Of a DNA stretch of 64,000 nt, positions 23,420 through 35,735 are shown in pieces. Position 1 is the first letter of the stretch; every line of letters starts with the position of its first letter. A program made the position numbers and the translations under genes. The stretch comes from Ophioderma brevispina (taxonomy: Eukaryota; Echinodermata; Ophiuroidea; Amphilepidida; Ophiodermatidae), in contig JAMKCH010044186.1 in NCBI GenBank assembly GCA_023653785.1, positions 18,582 to 82,581 on the forward strand, in the 5' to 3' direction. The notes below the pieces were generated by a model. That model saw only the letters and a list, made by a program, of their open reading frames with translations. It searched no databases and had not been told where the DNA came from.

Positions 23420-26400
23420 GTCATTGGTTTTTAAGACGGGTTTCTCAAATGACGGCGCTTCTAAAATGAACGCACATGATTCGATAAGCCATCTTAAACA
23501 ACATTGACCTAATATCCCGCCTAAGATTAATTAAGTTTTTGGGGCTCATTGGAATGCATTCAGCTAATGTTGATTCCGATATATCCATGAAAATGCATAA
23601 TTGTAATATTTTGAGAAAAAACTCTTGATCTCTCTCTATATTCGCCTGTAGTGCCAAAAGAGCTAACACGAAAAGTTTAGAACCTCGAAATAAATGAACG
23701 TATTAAAATGCACATGTCACCATATTACTCATATTTGTAGTAAAATAATCGATAGGTATATACGATTTATAGACTGAGACAAAATATACACCGTTTGTAT
23801 GTATACGTTATCTTAAGAGACTTATTAAACATATATTAAACTTTTTTTAAAAATCAAGTCCTTTTTCCGTTTAATGTTGGCTGCCCATTATCATAATTAT
23901 AAACGTATCCATTGCAGAAGCATCAACTATGAGCACACGTTCTAAAAGTAATCTATCCGTGGCAATAACACTAGAAAAAGTTCTTTCGTTAATGATTCTT
24001 GACTGCATAAGTTTGAAACACCCATTTAAAAGGGTTTCTTAATTTCAAATAATTCTAGATCATCTTTAAGGAACCCTTCAATTGTCCTTATTTGTTCTTC
24101 GTTTCAGCTATTTTCACAGCTTCCTATATCTTGTACATAGAGTTGTTTCTCTAAAAGCGCTTACGCATTGTAACAGGAAATAACCTTTGACCTTTTGTCG
24201 TAATTGCGACATCGTTCCTCATCATATAATACTTAAATACACATGTACTAATGTTCACGACCATCCCATTTAACTCTGCAAACGAGACTGAGGTTTTTGG
24301 AGATTTGTTACTGTTATCGTCTTTGCGCAACCAGAATGTCATAGTTGAAACAAATAGTTCACTGAACTAGTTTATATCCGTGCTAGACAGTGCCATTTCA
24401 CTTCGGAGGACGAAATAGTCGTTCAGAAGCGCATACAACAAAACAAAGAAATGCCATAATGTCGCTAAAGGCAGATCATTCATTTTCGAATCACTTTGGT
24501 AGTATTAAGGGGGATGTTCGAGTTGTGTTTGGAGGGATTAAACTCCCCTTCACTCTCTTGCCCCCTGCAAAGACCACGTTGCTCCATTTTTTCTGTCATT
24601 GTTTACGAAAACACAAATTCATCCCTTAAACGCTGCATCCGTGGGATTCCTTTTGTCATCAAACAACCCATCGGCAACTTAAACATCTGAGCACCCAGAT
24701 GGGGTCTAACCACCAACTATTTGTTAATTAAACTACCAAAAATGTATTCGCCGCAGGTTTGTCCATGTCCATTTAACTTGCCATTATATTCATAATTCAT
24801 TCACAATCAATCAAAACATAAAATTTGATTTTCTAGAACAACATAAACGTTATCTTTTTCTTAAAGACATTAAGATCCAAGAAGCTGAAAGCGTCCTCCG
24901 GGCTCTTCACGGGGACCACCAGAAACGACGGGCAGCGTAAGTTGAAGCTCAAGTTTACGGCTCGAGTTTGCCAGACAGAAAGTTGAGACAATATCATGCA
25001 TAGATGCCTATACACACCCTTAAGGAAAAGGTTTCTAAAATAATATCAACATGGGTAGTTTAACACCTGAATTGTAGACCGCACACGTAAATTTCTTAGT
25101 GTAGTTTTACGTCTAGATGTTGACCATTGCAAGTGGACTCGTTATACGTTGGTCATCAGAGTGGCCACGCAAGCTGCCCAATAAAAATAAAAATATCCTC
25201 AAAACTGTAACACAAGGCTGAACCATCAACAGAGAAGATTAGAATCTCGGGAATTTAGGCTCACTTTCCGTCAGATGAAGAGGTCCTTAAGCTTAAACAA
25301 AGGGCATATCGGTCCCTGGATATCGGTGTTACTTTGTTTTTGAACACATTTATTGTTAACATAAAACATGTAAAATCTAACAGCATTATCGTAATTTTAA
25401 TACTAATATTGTTGCCTTTATGTTTAATCCACGAAGGAATCAATTGACACCAAGAATGTTATTATTAATTTTAAAATTTGGTGTTATTCATATCACATGC
25501 AGGTGTTAAAACTCTAATTAACTCAAAACAGGTTTTTAAATACACTTTTGACTGTTATTTATTAAGATAGCGATCCTAACCATAATAATCCAGAGAACAA
25601 AACGAAATATCGGACAACAAATTATATTGCAAAAATCGCAAGTTAAATAAACCAGTATACCACCAATAGATTTTCCAGTATATGATCTTAGAATTAATAA
25701 TTCAACACTGGTGGTACGTTAACATCTTTAGACGTCTACCTTTGGGTGTTAATATAACACAAATTGACGGCAATTTAGAAGAAATAGTGTTATTTTGACA
25801 GCTTAATTTAAATAATATCAAAATTTACATAATGACTAAGTATTACAATGACTAAGGGGCACCTTTGTAACTAATCGGCGTCCATGCACTGGTGTTTAAG
25901 ATCATTAAGTGTTACAAATAACACCAACAACCGCTGGTTGTAACACCAATGTCAGTAGAACTATGTCAAAAATATGGGTCACAACTCGTCTGTACTCGAC
26001 TATACTTGATACTTGGTAAATAAACTTAGTAGAAAAACACCGACTTGAAATTTTTCCGAGGAGCATTAAGGGTCAACAACTCTTTATCAGTCCTGTTTTC
26101 AACTTTTCAGTCACTCAAAGGGGCTTAAGTTTAATTCGTATTTGTATTATGATCAAATTATTAATGCTATAAATAATCATAGAGCGTTACCTACTTTTCG
26201 TGACAAAAATGTGAGATATCTATCTTATCAAATTTGACAGGCTATTACGTTGAATGGTCATTACCAAAATCAATTCGGCTTGTTAACACTAACAAACAGG
26301 ACAAACAAACCTCTTGAACATGTAATCAGATTGGACTTTTAAGGGTATAGGCATTGGAATCTCAACCCATTTCCCGGCGTTGTGCTCAAATCTTCTTATT

Positions 26401-26580
26401 TTCCCCTTGTAAAGAATGATTGAAATCTTGTGGAATTCTTCCAAAAGTTAAACGTTTTGTTTAGGTGCCAAAAACGAGGTATTCAAAGTTACATTTTTGA
26501 TATTCTCCATTAAATAGTCTAAGAGTAATGGTTTTACTTTACTTTTAACATGGTGTTAATTTGTACATTTGTCATTTGTT
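23420..26580. other. Gene-free AT-rich DNA with recurring TTAACACC words
   Basis: No gene recognised. Between about 25050 and 26550 the words GGTGTTA and TAACACC recur in both orientations, sometimes as small hairpins (for example ACACCAACAACCGCTGGTTG at about 25921-25940). The same words occur at about 39450-39530 and in the 40.7-42.6 kb repeats. I cannot define element ends. Confidence 0.35.
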
Positions 26581-26586
26581 AATCAT

Positions 26587-26925
26587 GCTATGAGCACGTG
26601 TGGCCCAACGGATAAAGCGCAGGACCCATGATCATATAAGAACATTGTAAATCGTGAGTTCGAGCCCCCTGAATTCAACGCGTTTGTGTCCCTGGGCAAG
26701 ATACTTAATCTCAATTGCCTCGTCGACCCAAGCGAAATATGGAGAGCTGTTATGGGGATTATCACAATCTAAGTGCTAATAGGCAGTGCGCTTATTGGCC
26801 AGCAGCACACCTAAATGAAGCGACATGATTCTGGCGATTTCCTGATGGCAGCGTAATAATGGCTTTGCGCACTGAGACAGCATTGTTGTGTTTGCAGTAT
26901 ATAAGTGTGGTATTATTATATTATT
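26587..26925 (+). mobile_element. tRNA-derived SINE, copy 2 (diverged)
   Basis: The A-box-like TGGCCCAACGG and B-box GAGTTCGAGCC (26656-26666) lie at tRNA spacing. The body shares with the 18.95-kb SINE the blocks CCTGGGCAAGATACTTAAT, GGAGAGCTGTTATGGG and ATGGCAGCGTAATAA, plus a TATATAAG-type 3' region. Divergence suggests an older insertion. The 60-codon minus frame inside is incidental. Confidence 0.7.
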
Positions 26926-27059
26926 ACATAGCTTTGACTATCGCTGGTGTAATTTAAACTATTTTAACACAAATTATCTTTTCCTGGATGGTCAAATATT
27001 TTTTTTACTTGCAGTCAATACTGTTATGTGGTCAAGATAAAATTAACCACACTTTGGTT

Positions 27060-27235
27060 TTGCTTGTGTGACTTACACGAACACGTCCTTATAGCCACAG
27101 TGCATTGTAGGATAATGTAAAATCTTTACACCACATAAGAGAAATGACTGCCCGAAAGAAAATTCATTGACCATCCAGGAATTGAACCTGGGCCTTCGGA
27201 TCTTCCGTTACCTTTCTCTTACCCTATTTTCCCAT
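27060..27235 (-). mobile_element. tRNA-related SINE-like element on the minus strand
   Basis: On the minus strand a B-box GGTTCAATTCCTGG (27178-27190 region) closes a T-arm-like stem CCCAGG/CCTGG. Upstream GGTAAGAGAAAGGTAACGG could be a decayed D-arm region. Downstream body sequence (CTTTCGGGCAGTCATTTCTC) runs to about 27060. It differs from the other two SINEs. Limits are approximate. Confidence 0.4.
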
Positions 27236-27239
27236 GTTT

Positions 27240-28928
27240 TTCCCATAGATCGAATAATCCCCTAATAGAGGTGAGTCTATTATACAAAGATACTCTGCTA
27301 GTTTGCTATCAGTATCACCTTTCCCAATCCCTCAGATATTTTAACTCTTTTATTTCCCGGTGTCGTCCCAACATATACGTACCCTTAAAATAGAGATTTA
27401 TTCCTTCAAATTCTCCTACTTTATTACTATTCACTTAATAACACCTAAATACATACAGCATAGCGACAAGATAATTGTGACGCCCCTTAAAGACTAAGAT
27501 GTTAGAGACCAGATGATACCTCCAAGACAAAACGTCCGACCCCATTGGCCTTTGAATGACACTTTGGCCTCCTTGTGCACTTGGCGGTAATAGGCCGGGA
27601 GGGAGATTCTCTTTCCTGCCTCCTCTTCGTATGACAAACATCTTGCTATTTGTATCTTAGAAGTAAAGATGTGTCAATTGATGGGCGAATATAGCTATGA
27701 GGTGCATATTAATTGAAGGTGTAGAAATTTCATTGAAAATGGCGATGTTTCCTTCATCAAGTATGTCAGCTTGGGTAAAGGGAAAATTTTGAACTGGACG
27801 ATTTCCGTTATCGTAATGCGTTATGTTGTTGATTTTGGATTGGTGATGCTGCTGGTTTTGTGTTTGCTGATTTTCATTAGCCATATACTTATTTCTTTCT
27901 CGAAAATATGTTTATTTTTCATCTGATACACAACTGAAAGTTGCCGCCTATATTGTTTTAACATTTAAGTGAAACAGAGAATATGGCTAACACTGATAAC
28001 AGATTTAGTTATTCAAAATAGCTAACAGATTTAGTTAAATTCGTTGCTTTTAAAAAATAGTTTTGCTTTCTTTCAAGAAACATATACCAATTCAAACATC
28101 AATTGAAAGAGAGTGTAAATATTAGTCAACTCGAAGTCTGACAAATTACTGATTCACTAGCTAAATTGTAGTTTTTACCTGAATCTTGGTTTTAACATAA
28201 ATAATAATTCCTTTTCTTTCTTCTTTACTGTGTTTAATATAGAAAGTTAGCTGTGCTGAACTTTCCCGGAACTTTCACTTAATTGAAACTTGCATTCAAT
28301 GGAATATTGTTGATTGCTTGAAAAAATTGACAGGAAAGGTCACAAGAATTCCATTGGATTCGAAAGTTTATTGTTTCTTTAACAATCATGATGTCGCTGC
28401 GCACCTGCGCTTGTGTATAATTGTTTTTACATAAACAAATTGAAATCTTTAAGATGTATATAGTATTCTGCAACCTGCTACCAAAGTTATTGTACGCTTT
28501 CTTTAATTTTATAGTTTTGAATTTTCTTTAGTCGATGTTATACTAGAACTACATATCATTGACATTGAGAATTGTAAAATCCGGGACAACGGATATTTGT
28601 AAATTGTAGAATTATATGATTTATCTTCCCGTGTATTGCATTTTCTACATATGTAAAATTATGGCACCGCCTATATAGATTTCTCTGTTTATTTTGTGTC
28701 CTAAATTGCATTTTATTTTGATTTATGATTGTACTGAATTGTTTGGCTACTAAAATTACGACTAAAAATAAAATATAGTACAGACAGTAGTCATTATATA
28801 AGTTCATGACTTTACTTCGACCCTGTCAGTCCTTTACATCGCGCGCCAAAAACGCTAATTTCCTTATGTCTTATACGTGCGTTGTCTTCGGCATCGCGTG
28901 TGTAAAATTTCTTACAATCGCTTAAATG
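27240..28928. other. Gene-free AT-rich DNA
   Basis: I see no gene, repeat array or inverted-repeat element. The short minus-strand frames here (60-83 codons) lack any recognisable feature. Confidence 0.45.
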
Positions 28929-29586
28929 AAATTCCAAAAGTGATGATTTATGACGATTTTGAGTTCAAATAATGTCTAATTGCCGCGTAGTAAGTGGATA
29001 CAGTGTAACTACCACTCCAGGAGATGTAATAAACAATGTTTATTATCTGATAATACGAAATATGAAGATTTTGTCACACCTACGTTTCTTAAAACACAAA
29101 AATTTAAATTAATCATTACTCGGTCAACATGACAAGAAGTAAGAAATACTGCAATGTGTGAATTCTGTAACCAGGGATAGGCAAGGGGAAGATTGCCACC
29201 CCAGACTGCTTTAACCGGGAAGAAAAAACCTTGAAAACATGTTAACGCCCTTTTTTGCCTGCTCACAAGGAAATTTTCACCTCCGAGCAGGAAAATCTGA
29301 TAAAACCATCTCAAACTGGGAAAATCTGCTTCAAAACCGGGAATTATCCCCTTTTACAAGTGACCCCTGTTACGCCCCTGTCTGTAACTAAACACTACGT
29401 CCTTAACAAGCAAAAAAGTTTAATTTGATATTTGACCTTATCAACAGCATATATTTTTGCCGTGAGATTTTTTTCTTTATTCGTGAGGTAAAAATTGAAG
29501 TTTACATTTTCTAAGCTTTAAAAAGATTTTCAAAATGTAACTGTTTAAAGGTCCCCCTTCGGATAAAAATCTCTTTGTTTTATTTT

Positions 29587-29621
<35 letters not shown>

Positions 29622-29623
29622 TT
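28929..29623 (+). repeat. Direct duplication D2, copy 1 (MITE-empty site)
   Basis: About 695 bp, repeated at 29642-30735 with a 367-bp insertion in the second copy. The site CCCTTTTACAAGTGACC (TA at 29355-29356) is uninterrupted here. The copy ends in a (TTTA)n microsatellite at 29585-29623. The 101- and 102-codon minus frames in the two copies are the same chance frame. Confidence 0.85.
29585..29623. repeat. (TTTA)n microsatellite
   Basis: About nine TTTA units at the end of duplication copy 1. The equivalent tract in copy 2 (30667-30736) is longer and interrupted by TTGA. Confidence 0.9.
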
Positions 29624-29644
29624 AAAAAAAAAAAAAAAAAAAAA
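29624..29644. repeat. A-run at duplication junction
   Basis: Twenty-one A residues, the last three of which belong to the start of copy 2 (AAATTCC). They separate the TTTA tract of copy 1 from copy 2; neither copy has them at the matching positions. Confidence 0.85.
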
Positions 29645-30673
29645 TTCCAAAAGTGATGATTTATGACGATTTTGAGTTCAAATAATGTCTAATTGCCGCG
29701 TAGTAAGTGGATACAGTGTAACTACCACTCCAGGAGATGTAATAAACAATGTTTATTATCTGATAATACCAAATATGAAGATTTTGTCACACCTACGTTT
29801 CTTAAAACACAAAAATTTAAATTAATCATTACTCGGTCAACATGACAAGAAGTAAGAAATACTGCAATGTGTGAATTCTGTAACCAGGGATAGGCAAGGG
29901 GAAGATTGCCACCCCAGACTGCTTTGACCGGGAAGAAAAAACCTTGAAAACATGTTAAATCGGCCCTTTTTTGCCTGCTCACAAGGAAATGTTCACCTCC
30001 GAGCAGGAAAATCTGATAAAACCATCTCAAACTGGGAAAATCTGCTTCAAAACCGGGAATTATCCCCTTTTACACTGTTAAAAAAATGTCCGTAAATTTA
30101 CGGAAATTTCTGGCAGCAGTATTTCCAGTCATTTTTAGGGTAAATTTACAGAAATTTCTGTCAATTAACGGAACTTTGACAGTAATTTTACAGAAATTTG
30201 TCTCATATTATGGAAAAAAATATGTATTTTAACAGAATTTTTCCGTAATTTAAAATTACGGAACCAAAAAAAAAGTCCGGAAATATTGCTGCCAGAAATT
30301 TTTGAAATATTTCCGTAAATTAACATTTTTAGATATTTTTTATGTTTTTTGTTTTTTATTTTTATTGTTTTCTAAAACAGATTTTTCCGTAAATTTACGG
30401 AAAATCTGTTTTCTAAATTTACGGAAATTTTTAACAGTGTACAAGTGACCCCTGTTACGCCCCTGTCTGTAACTAAACACTACGTCCTTAACAAGCAAAA
30501 AAGTTTAATTTGATATTTGACCTTATCAACAGCATATATTTTTGCCGTGAGATTTTTTTCTTTATTCGTGAGGTAAAAATTGAAGTTTACATTTTCTAAG
30601 CTTAAAAATGATTTTCAAATCGCCTCCAAATGTTCAAGGTCCCCTTTTAGGATAAAAATCTCTTGTTTATTTT

Positions 30674-30716
<43 letters not shown>

Positions 30717-30735
30717 TTGATTTATTTATTTATTT
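29642..30735 (+). repeat. Direct duplication D2, copy 2 (MITE-filled)
   Basis: Near-identical to 28929-29623 up to 30072, then interrupted by the MITE at 30073-30439, then resuming with CAAGTGACCCCTGTTACG. Small differences (for example AATCGGCCC versus ACGCCC near 29960, and changes near 30610-30650) show this is not a perfect copy. Confidence 0.85.
30073..30439. mobile_element. Complete CACTGTTAAA MITE with TA target duplication
   Basis: The termini CACTGTTAAAAA and TTTTTAACAGTG are inverse, flanked by TA at 30071-30072 and 30440-30441. The empty site in the other duplication copy has a single TA, so both ends are defined exactly. Subterminal TTTCCGTAAATTTACGG palindromes recur many times inside, giving a highly folded element of 367 bp without coding capacity. 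TA targets point to Tc1/mariner-type mobilisation (inference). A half copy is at 17596-17715. Confidence 0.9.
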
Positions 30736-30736
30736 T
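30667..30736. repeat. (TTTA)n microsatellite
   Basis: About 16 TTTA units with one TTGA interruption, at the end of D2 copy 2. Confidence 0.9.
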
Positions 30737-30739
30737 GAA

Positions 30740-33455
30740 CTTACAACAACTCTCAAACTCACCAAAATATCAGTTAGAACCTTGTCATTCTCAGCTCGCG
30801 ATTTGGTAACTTTCTTCAATTTAAAGTAACCAAAACAAAGATTGGCGGTATAGTAACGTGTTGTTCGGACCGAAATGTCATTTTTTTCTTTAGTTGGGCG
30901 GGGTTCTGGCTAGATTTTAAAAATACATTCCATTTTTCCAAATGAAACACGGACACTCTGTACTGTACCTTTTTTCATTTAAATTTCAAATCATAGACAA
31001 ATAAAATGAGTCTCCAAGATAATTGAACTCAAAATAGTTAACCAATCAATGGTACACATGAAGACTAGCCTAAGAACGAAAGCCTTGCAAGTTGCTAGCA
31101 AGTAGTAGATGTTCCATGATTCTCTAAATGCACCTGAATTTTTTCCTGGTGTAAGATATTAATAACAAGAACATTTTATGTTCGCGGGGCATATGTAGCC
31201 TTGTAGGTATATGTAATTAAGGCCTACGCTACATCATCCGATGCAAAATTCGTGATTTCTTCGAAGTGGATGGGCATAAAAACTTTGGGAAGGTCATAAA
31301 ATGATGGTCTACGGAGGGCAATTTTTACTACCAAAATCATCATTTGCGTCTTATAAAGTACGTTTAACCTCTACGCCACATAAATAATTCGATAATATTT
31401 CATTAACCACCGTATTTTTTTAGGCCAAAGCATCTTCCGTCAGACACCGATTTGGCAGCCATTCAAAAGCTATATAAATCACAAATTGACATGAAAAGTT
31501 ATAAGGATGTAGGCCAGATTTTGCACTTGCCAAAACAAAAAAATTGTCAAGTAGAGAACCACACCTGATAGATGAAAAGTGGTTTAGCAGACGACAATGG
31601 GCGGGATCGGTTTTACGGAATTGATTTAAAGGCGGTCAATACATTTGACCTTTGCTCTGAATGACGGACAATTGCATGGTGTGAACAAGTTTACAAATCG
31701 CCCGAGTGTCATTGTACTATTCCCAAAATATTTAGAAAGACATGTTTGGACAAGTTAAAAAAAGTGTTGTTGCCTCAAAGATTTCTTTTTCTCGAAGAGC
31801 AACTTCATTTCCAAATTTTAATATTTTTATTTCCCCTCTTTTTATTAGGGTTAGGGTGTCAAATTTGAGTATGTGTCCTTAAAGACAATGCATGTGATAG
31901 CCGTTGGTCGCGAAATCACATTAACCGTATGTTGGAGTCGTAAAAGCTTTCCTTTAAATTACACCACGAGAAAGGGCTTTTAACACAATCTCAGACCGAC
32001 TCAGAGATTTCAAAATATAATTTTTATTTGTGTAGTAATTCAAAATAGCCATCTAGAACTAAAGATAGTCACCTAAAATGCTAAATTCCATAGTATGAAT
32101 CGTATTTTCCGTCTTCATGCAGTAAACATTTTTGCAAAGTATAACAGTGTCATAGGATGCCGTGTCATAACAGAAATTTTGGATCCGGAATAATTTTGAT
32201 AACAAAGTTGAGATTTTCTATATGAACTCGGACTTCGATTTGAGCTTACTATTTCACACAATGATTAGTATGGACAAGCATTATGTATTATGCAAAAAAA
32301 TTGAAAATTGAGTCAGCCTTTAATTAGCATCATAGAGCCCCTAACATACAAACACACTATCACAAAATAGATAGTCCTATAAATTGGTTTTGCCTATAGG
32401 GTATCAGGTCGAGAATGTAAATTTTGTTACTTCTATCGCATTCTTCCCATAAATATTGTATTAATTAAAAATGGAACAAATCTTTCTACTGAGTAAAAGC
32501 TTAGTCAAAGTTGAGTAAACCATCCTCATGGATGGGATTAATCTAATCATAATCCATTTGATCCTTAAGCCCGTACGGATTGTCAGAAAATGAGCAACAT
32601 GTGTTCTTTTAAGACGTTGGATGACGTAATTCACTATAAAACATGGACAATGTTCGAATGCAAGTAAGAGTATTCTACCCAAATTTAATACTGCTGAGAC
32701 GTTGTGTAAATGAATTACCACGATTACTTGTGAAAAACACATTCATATGTTTACAATAATGATATTAATACACATTTTCGTTATCGTATGTCAATTATTA
32801 GACACATTCCGTGTTTGTTATATACCAAAGTAAGTCCAACCTGAGACATTCGTCTCGGGTTCCATTAAGTTAATAACTACAATCAAAAAATATAATACTT
32901 ACAATTCTACTAACCGCATATATGTACATATGTTTAGCCACTAGAGCTGTCATTTGTACGGATGCACCCAAAATATTAAGCTTAGAAATCTGTTTTTATT
33001 ATATTAATGTAATGTAAACCATTGCGCGTGTCACATTTTAAGTGGGTGATATATTCCCTATGTATAGGCCCTACATCTGATCAAATTTGCCGGCTCAATA
33101 AGACAAGTTTAAACTTGACATATTTGTCACCCCCATAGAGTGACGGGGAAATACCCGGTGATTCATATAATTCTGAGTGTGAGGAAATCGAAATGAAGCA
33201 ATGTCATATGTTGTGGTGAAAGCGGATGAATAAATCGATGATCAGTGATGATTTTAAGAATATTTCAAGAACTTCCCACGCGGAAATGGTGCAACTGAAG
33301 AGAGTTGTATAAGAATATGTTAAAAAGTATATCATTTTGTAATCTTAGTTCACTTCATATTACATAAATACGCATGACACTTATAAGATAAAAACAGCCA
33401 AACATTATGTATTAAATTGTTTTACATTTGACTAATTAAGAGATTATTATTATTA
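30740..33455. other. Gene-free AT-rich DNA
   Basis: No gene recognised. The 93-codon minus frame at 32461-32742 is hydrophobic but resembles no family. No MITE ends, SINE boxes or tandem arrays found. Confidence 0.45.
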
Positions 33456-33581
33456 CTAATTACAAGAAATGTTGGCTTTAGGCCTATGTATTCACCAAAA
33501 TTTCTGGGACCTGAGTCTGGAAGGAATAAAGATTCCACTTCCGAAGTTTTCCGGGCTAAAATCTCAATACAGGTGTACTTA

Positions 33582-33632
33582 TAAATAAAGACTAACTAAT
33601 AGACATTCTAATAAAGACTAACTAATAGACAT
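33582..33632 (+). repeat. Short tandem duplication (about 25 bp, two copies)
   Basis: TAAAGACTAACTAATAGACA occurs twice in tandem; the related module at 43.43 kb has one copy, so it arose in one module only. Confidence 0.8.
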
Positions 33633-33902
33633 TTATTACTTAAAAGTATTTCTACTCTTCAATTACTTTTGTTACATGACGCGTCTAGACGCCTTACCAT
33701 CACAAATTATGGTTGATGGGCTGAAGGTAGTAGACGGCCATTTGGTCTCCCATATAATCACAAAATTATTTAGCGTTAAACTTTCCAAAGTTGGTGGTTA
33801 TGGTCAGAAGCGGGAAGGATCCAGATACTAAGTCTCCCGATACTGAATACAAAGCGAAATCAGTTTTTGTGATAACGGGCTTCCAATCAGGGGGTATATT
33901 AA

Positions 33903-34665
33903 AGGCACTATTAGTGATTTGCTAAATGAAAAAATCGAAAAAAATCATCAAAAATCAGTATAGGTATCCTAACATAGGCTACAAATGATAAGACAAAAAG
34001 CAACCTACAGGGTGAGTCAAAAAAAACTTGACCCTGATTGTGTCCGCCATTTTGAATTTTCAAGTAACATATATCTAACATATGTGATATCATCTGAAAG
34101 CTTAGTTCATTATGTTTAATTTGCTGCAAAGATCATTTACATCGGTTAGGTATAGACCGAGTTACAGTCGTTTGAATCCAGCAGTCGGTTTTCTGCACTG
34201 TCCACGGAATCACATTTGCTTAGTCGGGCGCCGTGCATTCAAATGGGAATCCGTGGATAGGGTGAAAACCGGACTACTTGATTCAAAAGACTGTAGCTCG
34301 GCCTATACTTAACCGATTGGAATTATCTTTGCAGCAAATTAAAGATAATGAAATAGGCTTTCCGATGATATCAAATACGTTATATATATATTATTTAAAA
34401 CTCAAAATGGCGGACACAATCCGGGTCAAGTTTTTTTTGACTCACCCTGTAATAAGGACATTTCAGTACTTACTACAACACGTAGTTGATTGGCGATTCA
34501 TATATCTTTGAACACTGTCGTTTTCTTCCTTTTCTATTAATTTTTCAGTTGGAAAGAAATAACTTATGATATTTCTACAGACTTATCCTTCATTTTTAAG
34601 TTATCCCTGCTATTTGAAATATTTTGACTCTTTCGGGTAGATCACTGATCATGCTGATAGTGCCT
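33903..34665. mobile_element. TTAA-flanked T2/Kolobok-like MITE carrying a nested MITE
   Basis: TTAA at 33899-33902 and 34666-34669 flank termini AGGCACTATTAGTGAT and (at the right) GATAGTGCCT preceded by ATCACTGATC. The start TTAAAGG with TTAA target duplication matches what is known of T2/Kolobok-type MITEs, first described in Xenopus. The interior is interrupted by the 442-bp TA-flanked element at 34008-34449; without it the MITE is about 320 bp. No transposase is encoded. Confidence 0.65.
34008..34449. mobile_element. CAGGGTGAGTC MITE (TA target), nested in the TTAA MITE
   Basis: The termini CAGGGTGAGTCAAAAAAAAC and its inverse GTTTTTTTTGACTCACCCTG are flanked by TA at 34006-34007 and 34450-34451. 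The arms continue to match through TTGACCC and TGTCCGCCATTTTGA, and further in through TTTGCTGCAAAGAT / ATCTTTGCAGCAAA. It is non-coding; the small plus frames at 34112-34312 and 34278-34511 are incidental. TA targets suggest Tc1/mariner-type mobilisation. Confidence 0.85.
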
Positions 34666-35735
34666 TTAAGACATCAATTTCCAGAAAATTTGGCGTGTTA
34701 GGACTATATGAATGTATTGTTCATGCTACTTTCAAACATGGTGAATTGGTGATGGAAATGTCTGATTTTTATATTTAAACGATTTGCGTTTGACCATTAC
34801 TTTTCGTCAGCTCTGATTATGAGAAATTATACCGGCGAGCGTCAGAGAGAACTCATTAATTCTGATGTCTACAACATAACAAAGATGACAATAGTATTTC
34901 AAGTGATTGTCTCAGTTACACGAGGAGCGATTTCTTGCTTAAGTTTGTTAACTTCCAGACGGTCTTGCAGATGTTGTGGTACGTCTTCAATCTCCCACCC
35001 CATAACAATAAGGATGCAAGTGCCATTGACAACTTAAAGATCATAAGTCAAATGATGATAGTGAGATGGTAAACAGGCTAATGTTTGTTAGGCTTTCATT
35101 TCAAATTGATTAACTTATCGATCTGCGTGCTCGACGTGTATCAAATTGGATGAGTGACACATAAGTCAAGTTTGTTCGCCAACAACATTTGTAATGTGTG
35201 ATAGACTGAGAAATTGGACAACAGATGTGCTTTTAACATAATAATAATACCAGAGAAGATGAATAATACTAATACAATCATGCTTATATAGCGCATTACA
35301 CAATTAAGTCTCAATGCGCTGCAAAAAATACACTGTAAAAGGAATGAACACAAACAACAAACAAAAATAATTAAAGTACCATGGTAACAATAATGAGAGA
35401 TGGAATAACTTAGTTAAAGGTGCAACGAGAGATGTTTTTGAGGCACCCAAATATTGTGCCATAATTGTAATTTCATATAGACTAGACACTCAATAGATTT
35501 CTTACATTGTAATTTGGCTACAGAAATGTCTTAAAAGAGAGAAAAAGGCGATTCTGATTTGCTTATATTTCAATATAAAACATAGGTTTAATTTCGTATT
35601 TGCTTCTATACGAAACTGATTACAATTTTCAAATTTTTGTACCAAATAAATATTTCTCAGCTTAATCCTTTCAGGTTGGGTTATTTTTGATGGAGAGCTT
35701 TACATCAGAGCAAAAATCAGTACTTTTAATTTTTT
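34634..35735 (+). repeat. 1.1-kb tandem duplication, unit 1
   Basis: Starts at CGGGTAGATCACTGATCATG, inside the right end of the TTAA MITE at 33903-34665, and ends at AATTTTTT inside a second TTAA MITE. It is repeated immediately at 35736-36838. It includes a partial TTAA MITE from 35418 (TTAA at 35414-35417, then AGGTGCAACGAGAGAT) that lacks its right end because of the duplication junction. The 60-72 codon frames repeated in both units are not genes. Confidence 0.9.

Noticed and set aside
31840..31860. Telomere-like TTAGGG repeat
   Set aside because: Only two adjacent TTAGGG-like words; no array.
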